Below the pieces are notes generated by a model. It was not told the origin of the DNA. It searched no databases and was given only the letters and a program-made list of their open reading frames with translations. Shown one piece after another: positions 25,256 to 34,459 of a stretch of DNA of 64,000 nt. The stretch is taken from positions 20,827 through 84,826 of the forward strand of contig DASPIL010000048.1 of assembly GCA_035629175.1 (NCBI GenBank), read 5' to 3'. Within the stretch, counting starts at the first letter, position 1. Each line of letters begins with the position of its first letter. The position numbers and the translations under genes were made by a program. This DNA is from Verrucomicrobiia bacterium. Its GTDB lineage: Bacteria; Verrucomicrobiota; Verrucomicrobiia; Limisphaerales; DASXHY01.

Positions 25256-26647
25256 ATGCTGAGACGCGATCGACAGGTGCGAATGCAGGTTCACCAACTG
25301 GTGGACGCATGCATCTTTGCGTTCAGCTTCTGGATCACCTACCACGTCCGCGCGCATCCACTCGTGGTGGAGCAGTTCCAGTTGGTTAGCATTCCCGCAT
25401 TTAAGGATTTCGCATGGCTTCTGGTCGTGATCATTCCCGCTGCACCTCTTGTGCTTGAAGCGCAGGGTTTCTATGACCGGCCGATCGCGTGTTCCCGGCT
25501 GCAGACGATGTGGTCGCTTTTCAAGAGCTGCATCATCATGGGTATCGGGCTGATTCTCCTGCTGTTCCTCGGCAAAGCAGCGTTTTCACGAATCGCCGCC
25601 GTCTGGTTCGGCATCACGTGTTTTGTGCTCATGATCCTGAAAGAGGAGATTCTGCGCGTGGTTTATTACAGCCAGATCGCCAGGGCGCAGCGGAAACGCT
25701 ATTTCGTTCTGGTCGGCACCGAAGATGAAACCGCCAAGATGCGTCAGGAACTGCGCGGCAAGGCCGCAGAAGACATCGCAGTACTGGCGGAGCTGAACCT
25801 CAACGATACCCCCATCGAAAAGTTGTCCGGCCTGCTGCACGAGCATTCCGTGAATGGCGTGATCATCAACGCAAAACATTCGTACTTCGAACAGATCGAG
25901 GCCGCCATTCGGGCCTGCGAACTGGAAGGAGTGGAGGCATGGCTTGTCGCGGACTTCTTCAAAACACAAATTTCGCGGACAACATTCGACGACTTTTTCG
26001 GGCGCCCGATCATGGTGTTTCGCACAACGCCGGAAGCCTCGTGGCAGAGCGTTTCCAAGCAGCTCATCGACTTTTTTGGCGCGGTCATTTTGCTTCTGTT
26101 GACGTCGTGGCTTCTGGCCGCAGTCGCGCTCGCGATACGGCTGACGTCTCCCGGTCCAATCCTTTTCCGGCAGCAACGGTCAGGACTGAACGGCCGGCCG
26201 TTCACAATCTACAAATTTCGGACCATGGTGACGGACGCCGAACAGCGCAAGCATGAGCTCGCGGCGATGAATGAGATGTCTGGGCCCGTCTTTAAGATGA
26301 CGCACGACCCTCGCATCACGCCGGTTGGACGCATCCTTCGCAAGTTCAGCATCGATGAACTCCCGCAGTTGTTTAATATCATCCGCGGCGAAATGAGCCT
26401 TGTTGGGCCGCGTCCGCTGCCGGTTGATGAAGTAAAGCGCTTCAACGACTTCGCGCATCGGCGCCGCCTGAGCGTCAAGCCGGGCCTGACGTGCCTGTGG
26501 CAGATCAGCGGCCGCAACCAGGTGACCGACTTCAACGACTGGGTGCGGCTCGACCTTGAGTACATCGACAACTGGTCGATCTGGCTCGACCTCCGCATTC
26601 TCTTCCGGACGGTGCCCGTCGTTATCGCAGGAACAGGCGCCAAGTAG
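25256..26647 (+). CDS. Polyprenyl-phosphate sugar-1-phosphate transferase (WcaJ/PglC type)
   Basis: 463 residues. Four N-terminal membrane segments and a CoA-binding-like domain precede a fifth helix (LLLLTSWLLAAVALAIRL) and the bacterial sugar transferase domain: SPGPILFRQQRSGLNGRPF, YKFRTM, DELPQLFNIIRGEMSLVGPRP and PGLTCLWQISGRNQ. Known role: starts polysaccharide repeat-unit synthesis by moving a hexose-1-phosphate onto undecaprenyl phosphate. It sits just after exosortase and EpsI, and should serve the polysaccharide exported by the 8874-13365 operon. Sugar specificity cannot be read. Confidence 0.92.
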   Translation: MLRRDRQVRMQVHQLVDACIFAFSFWITYHVRAHPLVVEQFQLVSIPAFKDFAWLLVVIIPAAPLVLEAQGFYDRPIACSRLQTMWSLFKSCIIMGIGLILLLFLGKAAFSRIAAVWFGITCFVLMILKEEILRVVYYSQIARAQRKRYFVLVGTEDETAKMRQELRGKAAEDIAVLAELNLNDTPIEKLSGLLHEHSVNGVIINAKHSYFEQIEAAIRACELEGVEAWLVADFFKTQISRTTFDDFFGRPIMVFRTTPEASWQSVSKQLIDFFGAVILLLLTSWLLAAVALAIRLTSPGPILFRQQRSGLNGRPFTIYKFRTMVTDAEQRKHELAAMNEMSGPVFKMTHDPRITPVGRILRKFSIDELPQLFNIIRGEMSLVGPRPLPVDEVKRFNDFAHRRRLSVKPGLTCLWQISGRNQVTDFNDWVRLDLEYIDNWSIWLDLRILFRTVPVVIAGTGAK

Positions 26648-26667
26648 TTCGTCGCGTCGGAACGCGA

Positions 26668-28749
26668 TCAAACTGGTTTGTTGCCGGCCACGGATGCCGC
26701 AGTGGGATCGCTCAACGGAGTCGGCGGATTGCTTTTCCGTGAAATTGGGATGCGCAGGGTGAAGCACGCCCCCTGACCGAGGCCATCGCTATGCGCCGCC
26801 ACGTCCCCGCCGAGTTCACGCGCAGCCAGCGCCGAACTGTGCAATCCAAAACCGTGGCCGTCCTTCTTGGTCGTGAATCCGTATTCAAAAAGGCGCTTGA
26901 AATGCTCGGCATCGATTCCGACTCCGTTATCCGTGACGGAGAGAGCCACGAAGCCGTTCGACGAGACGGCGCGCACCACGAGCTTCTTGCCCGTGCGCTC
27001 CACCGCTCTCAATGCGTGTTTCGCATTCCGAACGAAGTTTACGAGAATCTGCAGAACCTTGTTTTTCTCGACCCAGACCTTCGGCAGGTCGGGGCTGTAA
27101 TCCCGGACAACTTCAATGCCGTGACGGGACAGGGACCCCAGGTGGAACCGGAGCGAATCCTCCAAAATTGCCAATGGATCCATCTGTTCGATCATGCTCC
27201 CCGGACTGGCATAGGTTTGCTGCATGCAAACGATCTCTTTGATGTGATCCACGCTCCCGCGAAATTGCTTCAATTCCAGGAGAATCGCAGCGCGTTGCGC
27301 GGTGAGGCTGCGGGCGAGCTGATCCAGGTATCCCGGCAACAGCTTGCCTTTTGGATCGTTCGTCAAATACGCGGAAAGATCGCCTGAATGCTCGGTCAGG
27401 AGCGCGGCTGCTTTCGCGAGGCCAGTGCCGGGTAATTGATTCACTTCGCTTTCGATCAAGGCCGCCGACACGTTCATGCTGTTGATGACGTTCTTCACAT
27501 TGTGCAGAACCCCTGTTGCGACCTCGGCGATTCCAGCCTCGCGCGATGCTTTGAGCAATTCCTTGTGAACACGCTCCAACTCACCCTCTGCCTGCTTGCG
27601 ATCGGTGACGTCCAGCGCCGTTCCAACCCTTCCCGTCACATTCCCATCTGCTGAACGCAGCACTGCCGCGCGGGAATGCACCCATCGTATTTGTCCGTCC
27701 GAGCCGACAAAACGATATTCACATTCGAAGTCAGAGCCCTCGCGGCAACTGCGCGCTATGGTTTCCTGAACCCGCGCTCGGTCATTCGGGTGGATGCTTT
27801 GCATCCAGAGACTTGCGGTGGCCGATTCCGACTCGCTGCCCGTGAAGCGGCGGCAATAGGGATTGCTGTAAAGGATTGTTCCCTTTCCGTCGGTGAGAAA
27901 CACGCCAACGGGCGCTGAATCGCTGAGCGTGCGGAATCGGGCTTCGCTGCCACGCAGTCGTTCGTGGGCAGCGGAAAGTTCCAGTGCTGAAGCCCGGAGT
28001 TCTTCGTTGGCCCGCTTGAGGTCCGAGGTGCGTTCCGCGACATGGCGTTCCAGTTCTTCGCGGGTGTTTTCGAGCGCCGTCAACCTGCCCCGCGCTTCAA
28101 TCTCGCGAAGCAGCCCGCGGCTGACAAATGCCGCGATCGCGGCGGCCAGGCTGGTGCCGATCGCGACAAGGGAGATCAACTGGCCGCGGACCGTGATAAA
28201 CTGGCCTTCAATTTCGTCCGTGATCGCCATGACCTCGCTTCCCTGAAAGGCACGGAAGGCTTCCCACGCAGCGTGGTAATCATTCAAGAGCGGCAGTACC
28301 TGTGAAATCATTCTGCCTCGCGCTTCCTCGTTGCGACCTCCCTCCATCATTATTCGCGTGGCCTCCCGGTATGCCGCCACGTAGGCGGCCCGCCGTTTTT
28401 CAACCGCATCAAGTAGTTGTTGTTCCGCAGCCGTTTCAGCGGTTTCAGTGGCACGCGACAGAAGAGCGGAGATGCGTGCGCTGTTTGATTCCCTTTGCTT
28501 GAGCAGAGCTTCGATTTGCGCTGAATCGTCGATTAGAAGGATGGTGAGCGTGATGCGGTTGTTTGCGGACGAAAGCTGCAGGGCGTCAATTGACAATTCA
28601 GCATGCTCCCAGCGTTGGGAAACAATCTTGTTCAGCTCATGCCGCATGCCGCTCATTCGGGCAAGACCCAGCCACCCGACCGCCACCAGCACAAGCATCA
28701 GCCCGATAAACGCGACGCAGAGTTTCAGGACGATTCGCTTTGGATCCAT
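26668..28749 (-). CDS. PAS-containing sensor histidine kinase
   Basis: 693 residues from ATG 28747-28749. Order: membrane helix (VLKLCVAFIGLMLVLVAVGWLG), periplasmic four-helix sensor, second helix (ISLVAIGTSLAAAIAAFV), coiled coil, PAS domain (about residues 270-390: FRTLSDSAPVGVFLTDGKG to GRVGTALDVTDRKQAE), dimerisation H-box VLHNVKNVINSMNVS, and an ATPase domain with N box VRNAKHA, DNGVGID and GHGFGLHSSALAA. The H-box is of the HN-x-x-N kind. Lies tail to tail with the sugar transferase gene; no response regulator is adjacent, so it is an orphan kinase here. Confidence 0.88.
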   Translation of the reverse strand: MDPKRIVLKLCVAFIGLMLVLVAVGWLGLARMSGMRHELNKIVSQRWEHAELSIDALQLSSANNRITLTILLIDDSAQIEALLKQRESNSARISALLSRATETAETAAEQQLLDAVEKRRAAYVAAYREATRIMMEGGRNEEARGRMISQVLPLLNDYHAAWEAFRAFQGSEVMAITDEIEGQFITVRGQLISLVAIGTSLAAAIAAFVSRGLLREIEARGRLTALENTREELERHVAERTSDLKRANEELRASALELSAAHERLRGSEARFRTLSDSAPVGVFLTDGKGTILYSNPYCRRFTGSESESATASLWMQSIHPNDRARVQETIARSCREGSDFECEYRFVGSDGQIRWVHSRAAVLRSADGNVTGRVGTALDVTDRKQAEGELERVHKELLKASREAGIAEVATGVLHNVKNVINSMNVSAALIESEVNQLPGTGLAKAAALLTEHSGDLSAYLTNDPKGKLLPGYLDQLARSLTAQRAAILLELKQFRGSVDHIKEIVCMQQTYASPGSMIEQMDPLAILEDSLRFHLGSLSRHGIEVVRDYSPDLPKVWVEKNKVLQILVNFVRNAKHALRAVERTGKKLVVRAVSSNGFVALSVTDNGVGIDAEHFKRLFEYGFTTKKDGHGFGLHSSALAARELGGDVAAHSDGLGQGACFTLRIPISRKSNPPTPLSDPTAASVAGNKPV

Positions 28750-28954
28750 AAGGTTACGGTGGCGACGCACGGTCGGCGCACCAGCCGTTATCGGACGTTA
28801 TCGGCGGTTCCGTTGTGAAACTTTTTGGCCTTCGCTACACCGATCTTGTCCTTCTCAAGCCACGGCGACCGGCGAATCACGCCAAAAACCTGCTTGGGAC
28901 GGACGGGCTCCGGGATTGGCAACGGCCACTGCCGTGCTTAGGCTGGGCGCTCTC

Positions 28955-30232
28955 ATGAGCATTCTTGAAGAATTGCAATGGCGCGGGCTGGTGGCGGATT
29001 GCACAGATGCCGCCGAGTTGGCAAAGAAGACCTCGGCGCCTGTCACCCTCTACTGCGGCTTCGATCCCACCGCCGACAGCCTGCACGTCGGCCATCTGGT
29101 GCCGCTGCTCGGGTTGCGACGTTTTCAGAATGCAGGCCACTTTCCCATCGCAGTGGCAGGCGGCGCGACGGGAAGCATCGGCGATCCCAGTGGCAAATCC
29201 GCCGAGCGCCAGCTCCTCACGAAGGAACAGATTCGTGCGAACGTGGAATCTGTCCGCCCGCAACTCGCTCGCCTCCTCGATTTCGAAACCACGGTCAACC
29301 CTGCGAAACTCGTTGATAATGCAGACTGGACCGCGGGGATGAGCTACCTGGACTTTCTTCGCGACATTGGAAAACACTTCTCCGTAAACCAGATGGTGGG
29401 GAAGGAAAGCGTGCGCGCACGCATGGAGGATCGGGAAACCGGCATCAGCTACACGGAATTCAGCTACATGCTCCTGCAGGCATTCGATTTTTATGTGCTT
29501 TGCCGCGACCACAATTGCGAACTGCAAATCGGCGGCAGCGATCAATGGGGAAACATCACCGCAGGGATTGATCTCGTTCGCAAAAAGCTCGGCCGACAGG
29601 GATATGGCCTGACGCTGCCGCTGATCACGAAGGCCGACGGCACGAAATTCGGCAAGACTGAATCCGGCGCGATCTGGCTGAATCGAAACAAGACCAGCGT
29701 CTACCGGTTTTACCAGTTCTGGATCAACGCAGACGATCGCGACGTGGTGCGTTATCTGAAGTTTTTCACATTCCTGCCGCAGGAGGAAATCGCGGACCTT
29801 GAGGCGAAGCATGCGCAGAATCCCGGGACACGCGAAGCTCACAAGGCCCTTGCCAAGGCCGCAACCAACCTCATCCACGGCGAGTCCGCAACCGCGGAAG
29901 CTGTGCGGGCGAGCGAGATCCTCTTCGGCGGAAATCTCGACGGGGTCACGGAAAACACGTTCAACGAAATCGTTGGCGAAGTTCCCACACGGGATCTGGA
30001 AAAGAACAAGCTCGATGGCGCGGGGCTCCCGCTGGTCGAACTGCTTGTAGTTTCCGGCCTGTGCGGCTCAAAAGGTCAGGCCCGCAAGGATATCGAAGGC
30101 GGCGGCGTGAACATCAACAACGTGCGCGAAACGAATTTCCAGCGCGCCGTCACGTCGAACGACCTTCTGTTCGGCAAGCACGTCCTGCTGCGCAAAGGCC
30201 GCAAGAACTACGTGGTTCTTAGCGCCCGCTGA
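28955..30232 (+). CDS. tyrS: Tyrosyl-tRNA synthetase
   Basis: 425 residues from ATG 28955; a longer open frame upstream is antisense to the histidine kinase. Class I signatures: the HIGH equivalent HVGHLVPLLGL after GFDPTADSL, the tyrosine site ISYTEFSYMLLQAFDF, QIGGSDQWGNI, and the KMSKS equivalent KFGKT. A C-terminal S4 domain ends the protein (VSGLCGSKGQARKDIEGGGV). Charges tRNA-Tyr with tyrosine in the cytoplasm. Essential housekeeping gene. Confidence 0.96.
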   Translation: MSILEELQWRGLVADCTDAAELAKKTSAPVTLYCGFDPTADSLHVGHLVPLLGLRRFQNAGHFPIAVAGGATGSIGDPSGKSAERQLLTKEQIRANVESVRPQLARLLDFETTVNPAKLVDNADWTAGMSYLDFLRDIGKHFSVNQMVGKESVRARMEDRETGISYTEFSYMLLQAFDFYVLCRDHNCELQIGGSDQWGNITAGIDLVRKKLGRQGYGLTLPLITKADGTKFGKTESGAIWLNRNKTSVYRFYQFWINADDRDVVRYLKFFTFLPQEEIADLEAKHAQNPGTREAHKALAKAATNLIHGESATAEAVRASEILFGGNLDGVTENTFNEIVGEVPTRDLEKNKLDGAGLPLVELLVVSGLCGSKGQARKDIEGGGVNINNVRETNFQRAVTSNDLLFGKHVLLRKGRKNYVVLSAR

Positions 30233-30258
30233 AACGACTTGCCACAAACCCGTATTGA

Positions 30259-31515
30259 TCAGCGCCCGGCTTTCGCCACTTCGACGATGAATGAGTGCGA
30301 TGCGCCGAACAGGTTCGCGCGAAAAGCAATCCACTTTCCGTCCGGCGTGAACTGCACGTTCGGTTCCAGCGCGTAATTGTGATTTTTCATGTTTACCAAC
30401 CGCTCGGATCGGAACACGCCGGTTTGGATCAGCTTCCGATCTTCGCTTAATGGGCCATTGGGAATGGCCGTCATTTCCGGGCGAAACAGGTAAATCCATT
30501 TTCCGTCCTGCGCCTTCGCAACTGATCCTTCGTGTCCGCCGTCACCCGCGAACAGTTTTCCATCAGGTGAAATGTTGTAGTGCACTGACCATTCATCGCG
30601 CTGCAACTGATACCATGTCCGCGCGCCCGTCTCGATTTCATAACCCGCCAGCCAAAACACCTGGCCTCTCGGCGTTTGCAGGTCGTACCAGATGGTTTTA
30701 CCATCGGCACTGAAGAATTCATGCCCCGCAATCTCCATCTGCATGGTGCGCGGGTGAATGGCTTTCAAGCCCGTGCCATCCGCCCGGATGGTCCAAAGCC
30801 GGTCAAGCAGGTGCCATGGCCCTTCATGGCAGAACAGGATCAATTGCGGATCCATCGGTGACATTTGAACGTGGTTCAACCAGTCGGTTGAAGAATGGAA
30901 TGTTCGGCTTGCGCCATCACTCACATTCATTACAAACATCTGCATCGGCAAACGCGCGCGCAGGCGGCGCAGCATCCATGTCCCCTTGCCTTCGTCCGGG
31001 CGGCGGAACATCGCGTCCCGTTCGGCATCCGATTGCGGCGGGCGTTCGACGAAGCTCCCCGCCAGCAATGTCTCATCTGCATTGATGGCCAGCATGGAGC
31101 CGCGGCCGGTTCCCGGCACATTGCCAACCCGGCGGGTGATTTTCGTATCAAGGTGCGTGCAGTATACCGTTGCGGCATCACCTTCCCGTTTTACATAAAA
31201 CACCTGGCGGGTCTTGCGGCCCACAATGATGCCGCTCTGGTTCGTCGAAAACCTTGTGTCAGGCACCACCAACGCGATTTCCCGGTTCTGCAGGTTAACG
31301 GTGGAAATTCCGCCAGGCGTGGTCATCACCATCTTGTCGCCGCTCGCGGTGAACGCGTTCTGATGAAAATAAAGGCTTTCGCTTCCCGGTTCAGTGGACA
31401 GCCGCACCACCCGGTGCCCGGTGTCTCGATCGATCCATTCGCGGGGCGGCTCTTCCGCAGCGTTGACAACAGGGACCAGCAAACAACAAGCGATGGAAAC
31501 GAAACGAAGTCGCAT
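30259..31515 (-). CDS. Exported oligogalacturonate lyase-like protein (PL22)
   Basis: 418 residues from ATG 31513-31515 with a signal peptide (RLRFVSIACCLLVPVVNA). The body is a seven-bladed propeller with the oligogalacturonate lyase blocks: ESLYFHQNAFTASGDKMV, HVQMSPMDPQLILFCHEGPW, MQMEIAGHEFFSADGKTIWYD and KNHNYALEPNVQFTPDGKW. The conserved His residues in these blocks bind the metal. Known activity: beta-elimination of short pectin oligomers. Enterobacterial Ogl is cytoplasmic; this one should be periplasmic. Divergent from a GH105 gene that would take the unsaturated product further. Confidence 0.85.
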   Translation of the reverse strand: MRLRFVSIACCLLVPVVNAAEEPPREWIDRDTGHRVVRLSTEPGSESLYFHQNAFTASGDKMVMTTPGGISTVNLQNREIALVVPDTRFSTNQSGIIVGRKTRQVFYVKREGDAATVYCTHLDTKITRRVGNVPGTGRGSMLAINADETLLAGSFVERPPQSDAERDAMFRRPDEGKGTWMLRRLRARLPMQMFVMNVSDGASRTFHSSTDWLNHVQMSPMDPQLILFCHEGPWHLLDRLWTIRADGTGLKAIHPRTMQMEIAGHEFFSADGKTIWYDLQTPRGQVFWLAGYEIETGARTWYQLQRDEWSVHYNISPDGKLFAGDGGHEGSVAKAQDGKWIYLFRPEMTAIPNGPLSEDRKLIQTGVFRSERLVNMKNHNYALEPNVQFTPDGKWIAFRANLFGASHSFIVEVAKAGR

Positions 31516-31735
31516 AAATTTTTGAAGCGGGGCTGAACAGCGTGACGCCGGGTGCGGGCAAAAGGTGTCAGCAAATCGGCTCGACAATCATCCCCAAAAA
31601 TGGCGAGTGCTGACTAGGGGATTTTCCATAGACAGAAAAGTCCCGGCCGTTATTGTTCCCGCACCCGCTGCCTGGAAATGCGCGACAAAATCGCGACTCT
31701 CCGGCGCGACATTTCCACATCAACGCGAGCGAATC

Positions 31736-32872
31736 ATGAAAACAACACGCCGTGCCGGGCTGGCGATCGGATCAACACTTCTCTGCGTCCTCACAGGCCT
31801 CGGCTGTGCCACAGGAACCGGGAAGCCGGAAGCATTTCAGCAGTGGCCCGCTGGAGCCGCGCCGGCCGAAGTTGGCAGGCGTATCGCCGAGAATTTCGCC
31901 GCCCGAAAATTTGATTTCGAGACCAATCCACGCCGCCAGTATGTCATCTATCCCGAGGTGTGCGCGTGGTACGGTTCCTTGACAACCACCAAGCTCAGCG
32001 GCGCCGATGAGTTGCGTCAAACCTTCATCCGGAAATTCGATCGCTTCCTCAATGAGGACGCAAATCGCATCTCCCCAAGTGCGCATGTTGATTATCGAGT
32101 TTTCGGCGCGGTCCCGCTGGAACTTTACCTTCAGACCGGGGACAAAAAATACCTGAACATTGGCAAACCCCTCGCTGACAAGCAGTGGGAGAACCCCACG
32201 CCCGACGGGGTCACGGCTGAGGCGCGGTATTGGGTCGATGACATTTACATGATCTCCGCGGTGCAGGTTCAGGCGTATCGGGCGACAAAGGATCCCGTGT
32301 ATCTGGATCGCGCTGCGCTGACAGCGGCGACGTATCTCGATAAACTCCAGCAACCCAACGGGCTGTTCTTCCATGCTGAAGATTCTCCATTCTATTGGGC
32401 TCGCGGAAATGGCTGGTACGCGGCCGGAATGGCCGAATTGCTGAGCGAGCTGCCTTCAAGCCATCCCCGGCACGCCCGCATCGTGCAGGGATTCCGCACC
32501 ATGATGGCGTCCCTGCTCAAGTATCAAAGCAAGGAAGGCTTGTGGCGCCAAATCATCGATCGCGAGGAATCGTGGCTGGAGACATCGGGCACGGGCATGT
32601 TCGCGTTTGCAATGGTGACGGGCGTCAAACGCGGTTTCCTGGATGAGAACACTTACGGCCCCGCGGCTCGGAGAGCGTGGCTGGCGCTGGTGGATCGGCT
32701 CGATGAAAACGCGAATGTAAAAGACGTCTGCATCGGGACAGACAAGGCTTTCAAGGTGGTGGGTGAAGATAAGGACGCCCAGCTCAAGTTTTATCTCGAA
32801 CGGGGGCGGCGCACTGGAGATCTGCACGGGCAGGCTCCGATGCTGTGGACCGCGTCAGCGTTGCTGCGTTGA
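31736..32872 (+). CDS. GH105/GH88-like unsaturated uronyl hydrolase lipoprotein
   Basis: 378 residues from ATG 31736. The signal ends LTGLGC, a lipobox, so it should be membrane-anchored outside the cytoplasm. The rest is the alpha/alpha barrel of GH105: RYWVDDIYMISAVQVQAY with the catalytic Asp, ESWLETSGTGMFAFAM, and FYWARGNGWYAAGMAELL. Known activity: removal of unsaturated galacturonate or glucuronate from oligosaccharides made by lyases. Divergent from the PL22-like gene with a 220-base shared upstream region, so likely co-regulated for pectin use. Confidence 0.87.
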   Translation: MKTTRRAGLAIGSTLLCVLTGLGCATGTGKPEAFQQWPAGAAPAEVGRRIAENFAARKFDFETNPRRQYVIYPEVCAWYGSLTTTKLSGADELRQTFIRKFDRFLNEDANRISPSAHVDYRVFGAVPLELYLQTGDKKYLNIGKPLADKQWENPTPDGVTAEARYWVDDIYMISAVQVQAYRATKDPVYLDRAALTAATYLDKLQQPNGLFFHAEDSPFYWARGNGWYAAGMAELLSELPSSHPRHARIVQGFRTMMASLLKYQSKEGLWRQIIDREESWLETSGTGMFAFAMVTGVKRGFLDENTYGPAARRAWLALVDRLDENANVKDVCIGTDKAFKVVGEDKDAQLKFYLERGRRTGDLHGQAPMLWTASALLR

Positions 32873-32882
32873 GCGCTGAGCG

Positions 32883-33080
32883 CTAACGCAATCCGCTGCC
32901 ACTCTTGGTGCCCGAATCAATTCCTGTCTGCGTGGCGGTGTCGCTTCCGACACCCAACCCAGTCGTTCCGTGCACGCGAATGGAATCGTGTGTCTCTGCG
33001 GGGGCATCTGCGCCGCCCTGGAATGTGGAGCAACCGGTAAGGGAGAGAAGCACTGCAGTGATAAGTGCGAAGGTTTTCAT
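32883..33080 (-). CDS. Small predicted lipoprotein
   Basis: 65 residues from ATG 33078-33080. The start MKTFALITAVLLSLTGCSTF is a lipoprotein signal with lipobox LTGC. The mature part is short, Gly/Ser/Thr-rich and without a domain. It ends 10 bases from the GH105 stop in convergent orientation, and a strong inverted repeat lies just upstream. Function unknown. Confidence 0.6.
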   Translation of the reverse strand: MKTFALITAVLLSLTGCSTFQGGADAPAETHDSIRVHGTTGLGVGSDTATQTGIDSGTKSGSGLR

Positions 33081-33101
33081 GGTCTTTGTTTCCGTTCTAG
33101 T

Positions 33102-33153
33102 TTGAGCTGGGACTGTTCCGGCAGTCACTCCCGGAACAGTCCCTACGCTCAAC
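33102..33153. repeat. Large near-perfect inverted repeat
   Basis: GGGACTGTTCCGG (33109-33121) and CCGGAACAGTCCC (33131-33143) form a perfect 13-bp stem with a nine-base loop; outer arms TTGAGC and GCTCAA extend it after a small internal loop. A second smaller hairpin CGGCTT...AAGCCG follows at 33154-33177. No T-run follows, so it is not a standard terminator. It resembles a REP/MITE-type intergenic element. Confidence 0.6.
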
Positions 33154-33355
33154 CGGCTTCCCCCTTTTCCCAAGCCGATCTTCCCCACCCCATATAGACC
33201 TCTTCGTAACGCCATCAATCTATCGCTGGCGGATTTTGCGGCCATGGGGAAAAAGAAGTAAAACGCACGAAAGAACTACTGCGGGTGAACACCCCGGGGA
33301 AATCGCCCCAAGAGCGGCATCATTGCTTTGGGGCACACCTGTGCCAGTCTTCTCT

Positions 33356-33895
33356 ATGCGAACGAAACTGACGAAACAAACCGTTCGAAAGCGCGCCCCG
33401 CGCCGGAAGCGCGCCGCAACGGCGGATATCCTCGGTAGCGGTCCGCCCGAGGACAGACCAATCCCGGCCAGGTGGAAACGCCATTACCAGCGGCTTTTGC
33501 AGGTTCGCGCCTACCTGACGTCGCGGCAGGACGACCTCGTGAAAGACGCGAAGGAAGATCAGAGCAGCTTCAGCCTCCATATGGCGGACGCCGCCACAGA
33601 CAGCTTTGATCGCGACTTTGCGCTAAGCCGCGCCTCGTCGGAACAGGAGGCGTTATATGAGATCGATGAAGCCATTGATCGCATCCGGGAGCGCACCTAC
33701 GGCATTTGCGAGTTGACTGGGAAACCGATCGACGAAGCGAGGCTCGAGGCAATTCCCTGGACCCGCTTTTCATTGGAAGCTGAGGAAATACTCGAACGTG
33801 AAGGTCGCGTTCAGCGCGCTCACCTGGCACCCAGGGCAGCCGTGCCCCGGCATTCAGGCGACGAACGCGGGCCTTCGGAAAAAGAATCGGAGTGA
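33356..33895 (+). CDS. DksA/TraR-like protein lacking the zinc cysteines
   Basis: 179 residues from ATG 33356. A basic N-terminus (TVRKRAPRRKRAA) precedes a coiled-coil region (YQRLLQVRAYLTSRQDDLVK, then DFALSRASSEQEALYEIDEAIDRI) and the globular end RTYGICELTGKPIDEARLEAIPWTRFSLEAEE. In classical DksA four Cys bind zinc here; this copy keeps only one (GICEL), so it should fold without zinc. Known DksA proteins insert the coiled coil into the RNA polymerase secondary channel. The pattern is common in this phylum, as I recall. The DUF1003 gene follows four bases later. Confidence 0.8.
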   Translation: MRTKLTKQTVRKRAPRRKRAATADILGSGPPEDRPIPARWKRHYQRLLQVRAYLTSRQDDLVKDAKEDQSSFSLHMADAATDSFDRDFALSRASSEQEALYEIDEAIDRIRERTYGICELTGKPIDEARLEAIPWTRFSLEAEEILEREGRVQRAHLAPRAAVPRHSGDERGPSEKESE

Positions 33896-33898
33896 TCC

Positions 33899-34459
33899 TT
33901 GCAGGAAACTCGAGGAACTTCAGAGGCGCGCCGACTGCGTGGCGACAATCTGCAGACCATGCGGGTTGTCGAACGCAATATTCGCGCGTTGCTCGACCAC
34001 AGAAAAGTCGAAGAGAAATCGCGTTCCCTGGAATCGCGCTGCGCGGACTGCATCACGCAATTCGCCGGCAGCATGAAGTTCGTTTACATCCACCTTGTGG
34101 TTTTCGGCCTTTGGATATTCGTGAACCTAGGATGGATACCGTTCATCCCGCGCTTCGATCCAACATTTGTGGCCTTGGCGATGGTGGCGTCCGTTGAGGC
34201 CATCTTCCTTTCGACCTTTGTGTTGATCACCCAGAATCGCATGGCCGAGATGGCGGACCGCCGCGCCGACCTGGACCTGCAGGTGAGTTTGCTTTCGGAG
34301 CATGAAATCACCCGCATGATTACCCTGTTGCGGGCTGTCGCGGATCGATTGGGAGTCAAAGAGGCGGCCAACCCTGAATTAAACGAACTCGAGCAGGACG
34401 TGCATCCCGAGCGCGTTCTCGACACGATCCAGGAACACACTAACCGCCGATCCCGCTGA
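33899..34459 (+). CDS. DUF1003 membrane protein
   Basis: 186 residues from TTG 33899, supported by GGAG at 33889-33892; ATG 33959 is the alternative. Two membrane helices are visible: FVYIHLVVFGLWIFVNLGWI and VALAMVASVEAIFLSTFVLIT, followed by QNRMAEMADRRADLDLQVSLL. The N-W-I-P and EAIFLSTFVL-QNR blocks are those of the DUF1003 family, whose role is unknown. Probably co-transcribed with the DksA-like gene. Confidence 0.82.
   Translation: MQETRGTSEARRLRGDNLQTMRVVERNIRALLDHRKVEEKSRSLESRCADCITQFAGSMKFVYIHLVVFGLWIFVNLGWIPFIPRFDPTFVALAMVASVEAIFLSTFVLITQNRMAEMADRRADLDLQVSLLSEHEITRMITLLRAVADRLGVKEAANPELNELEQDVHPERVLDTIQEHTNRRSR

Noticed and set aside
28448..28954. A 169-codon upstream extension of tyrS
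   Set aside because: It overlaps the histidine kinase gene on the other strand; ATG 28955 gives the correct family N-terminus and length.
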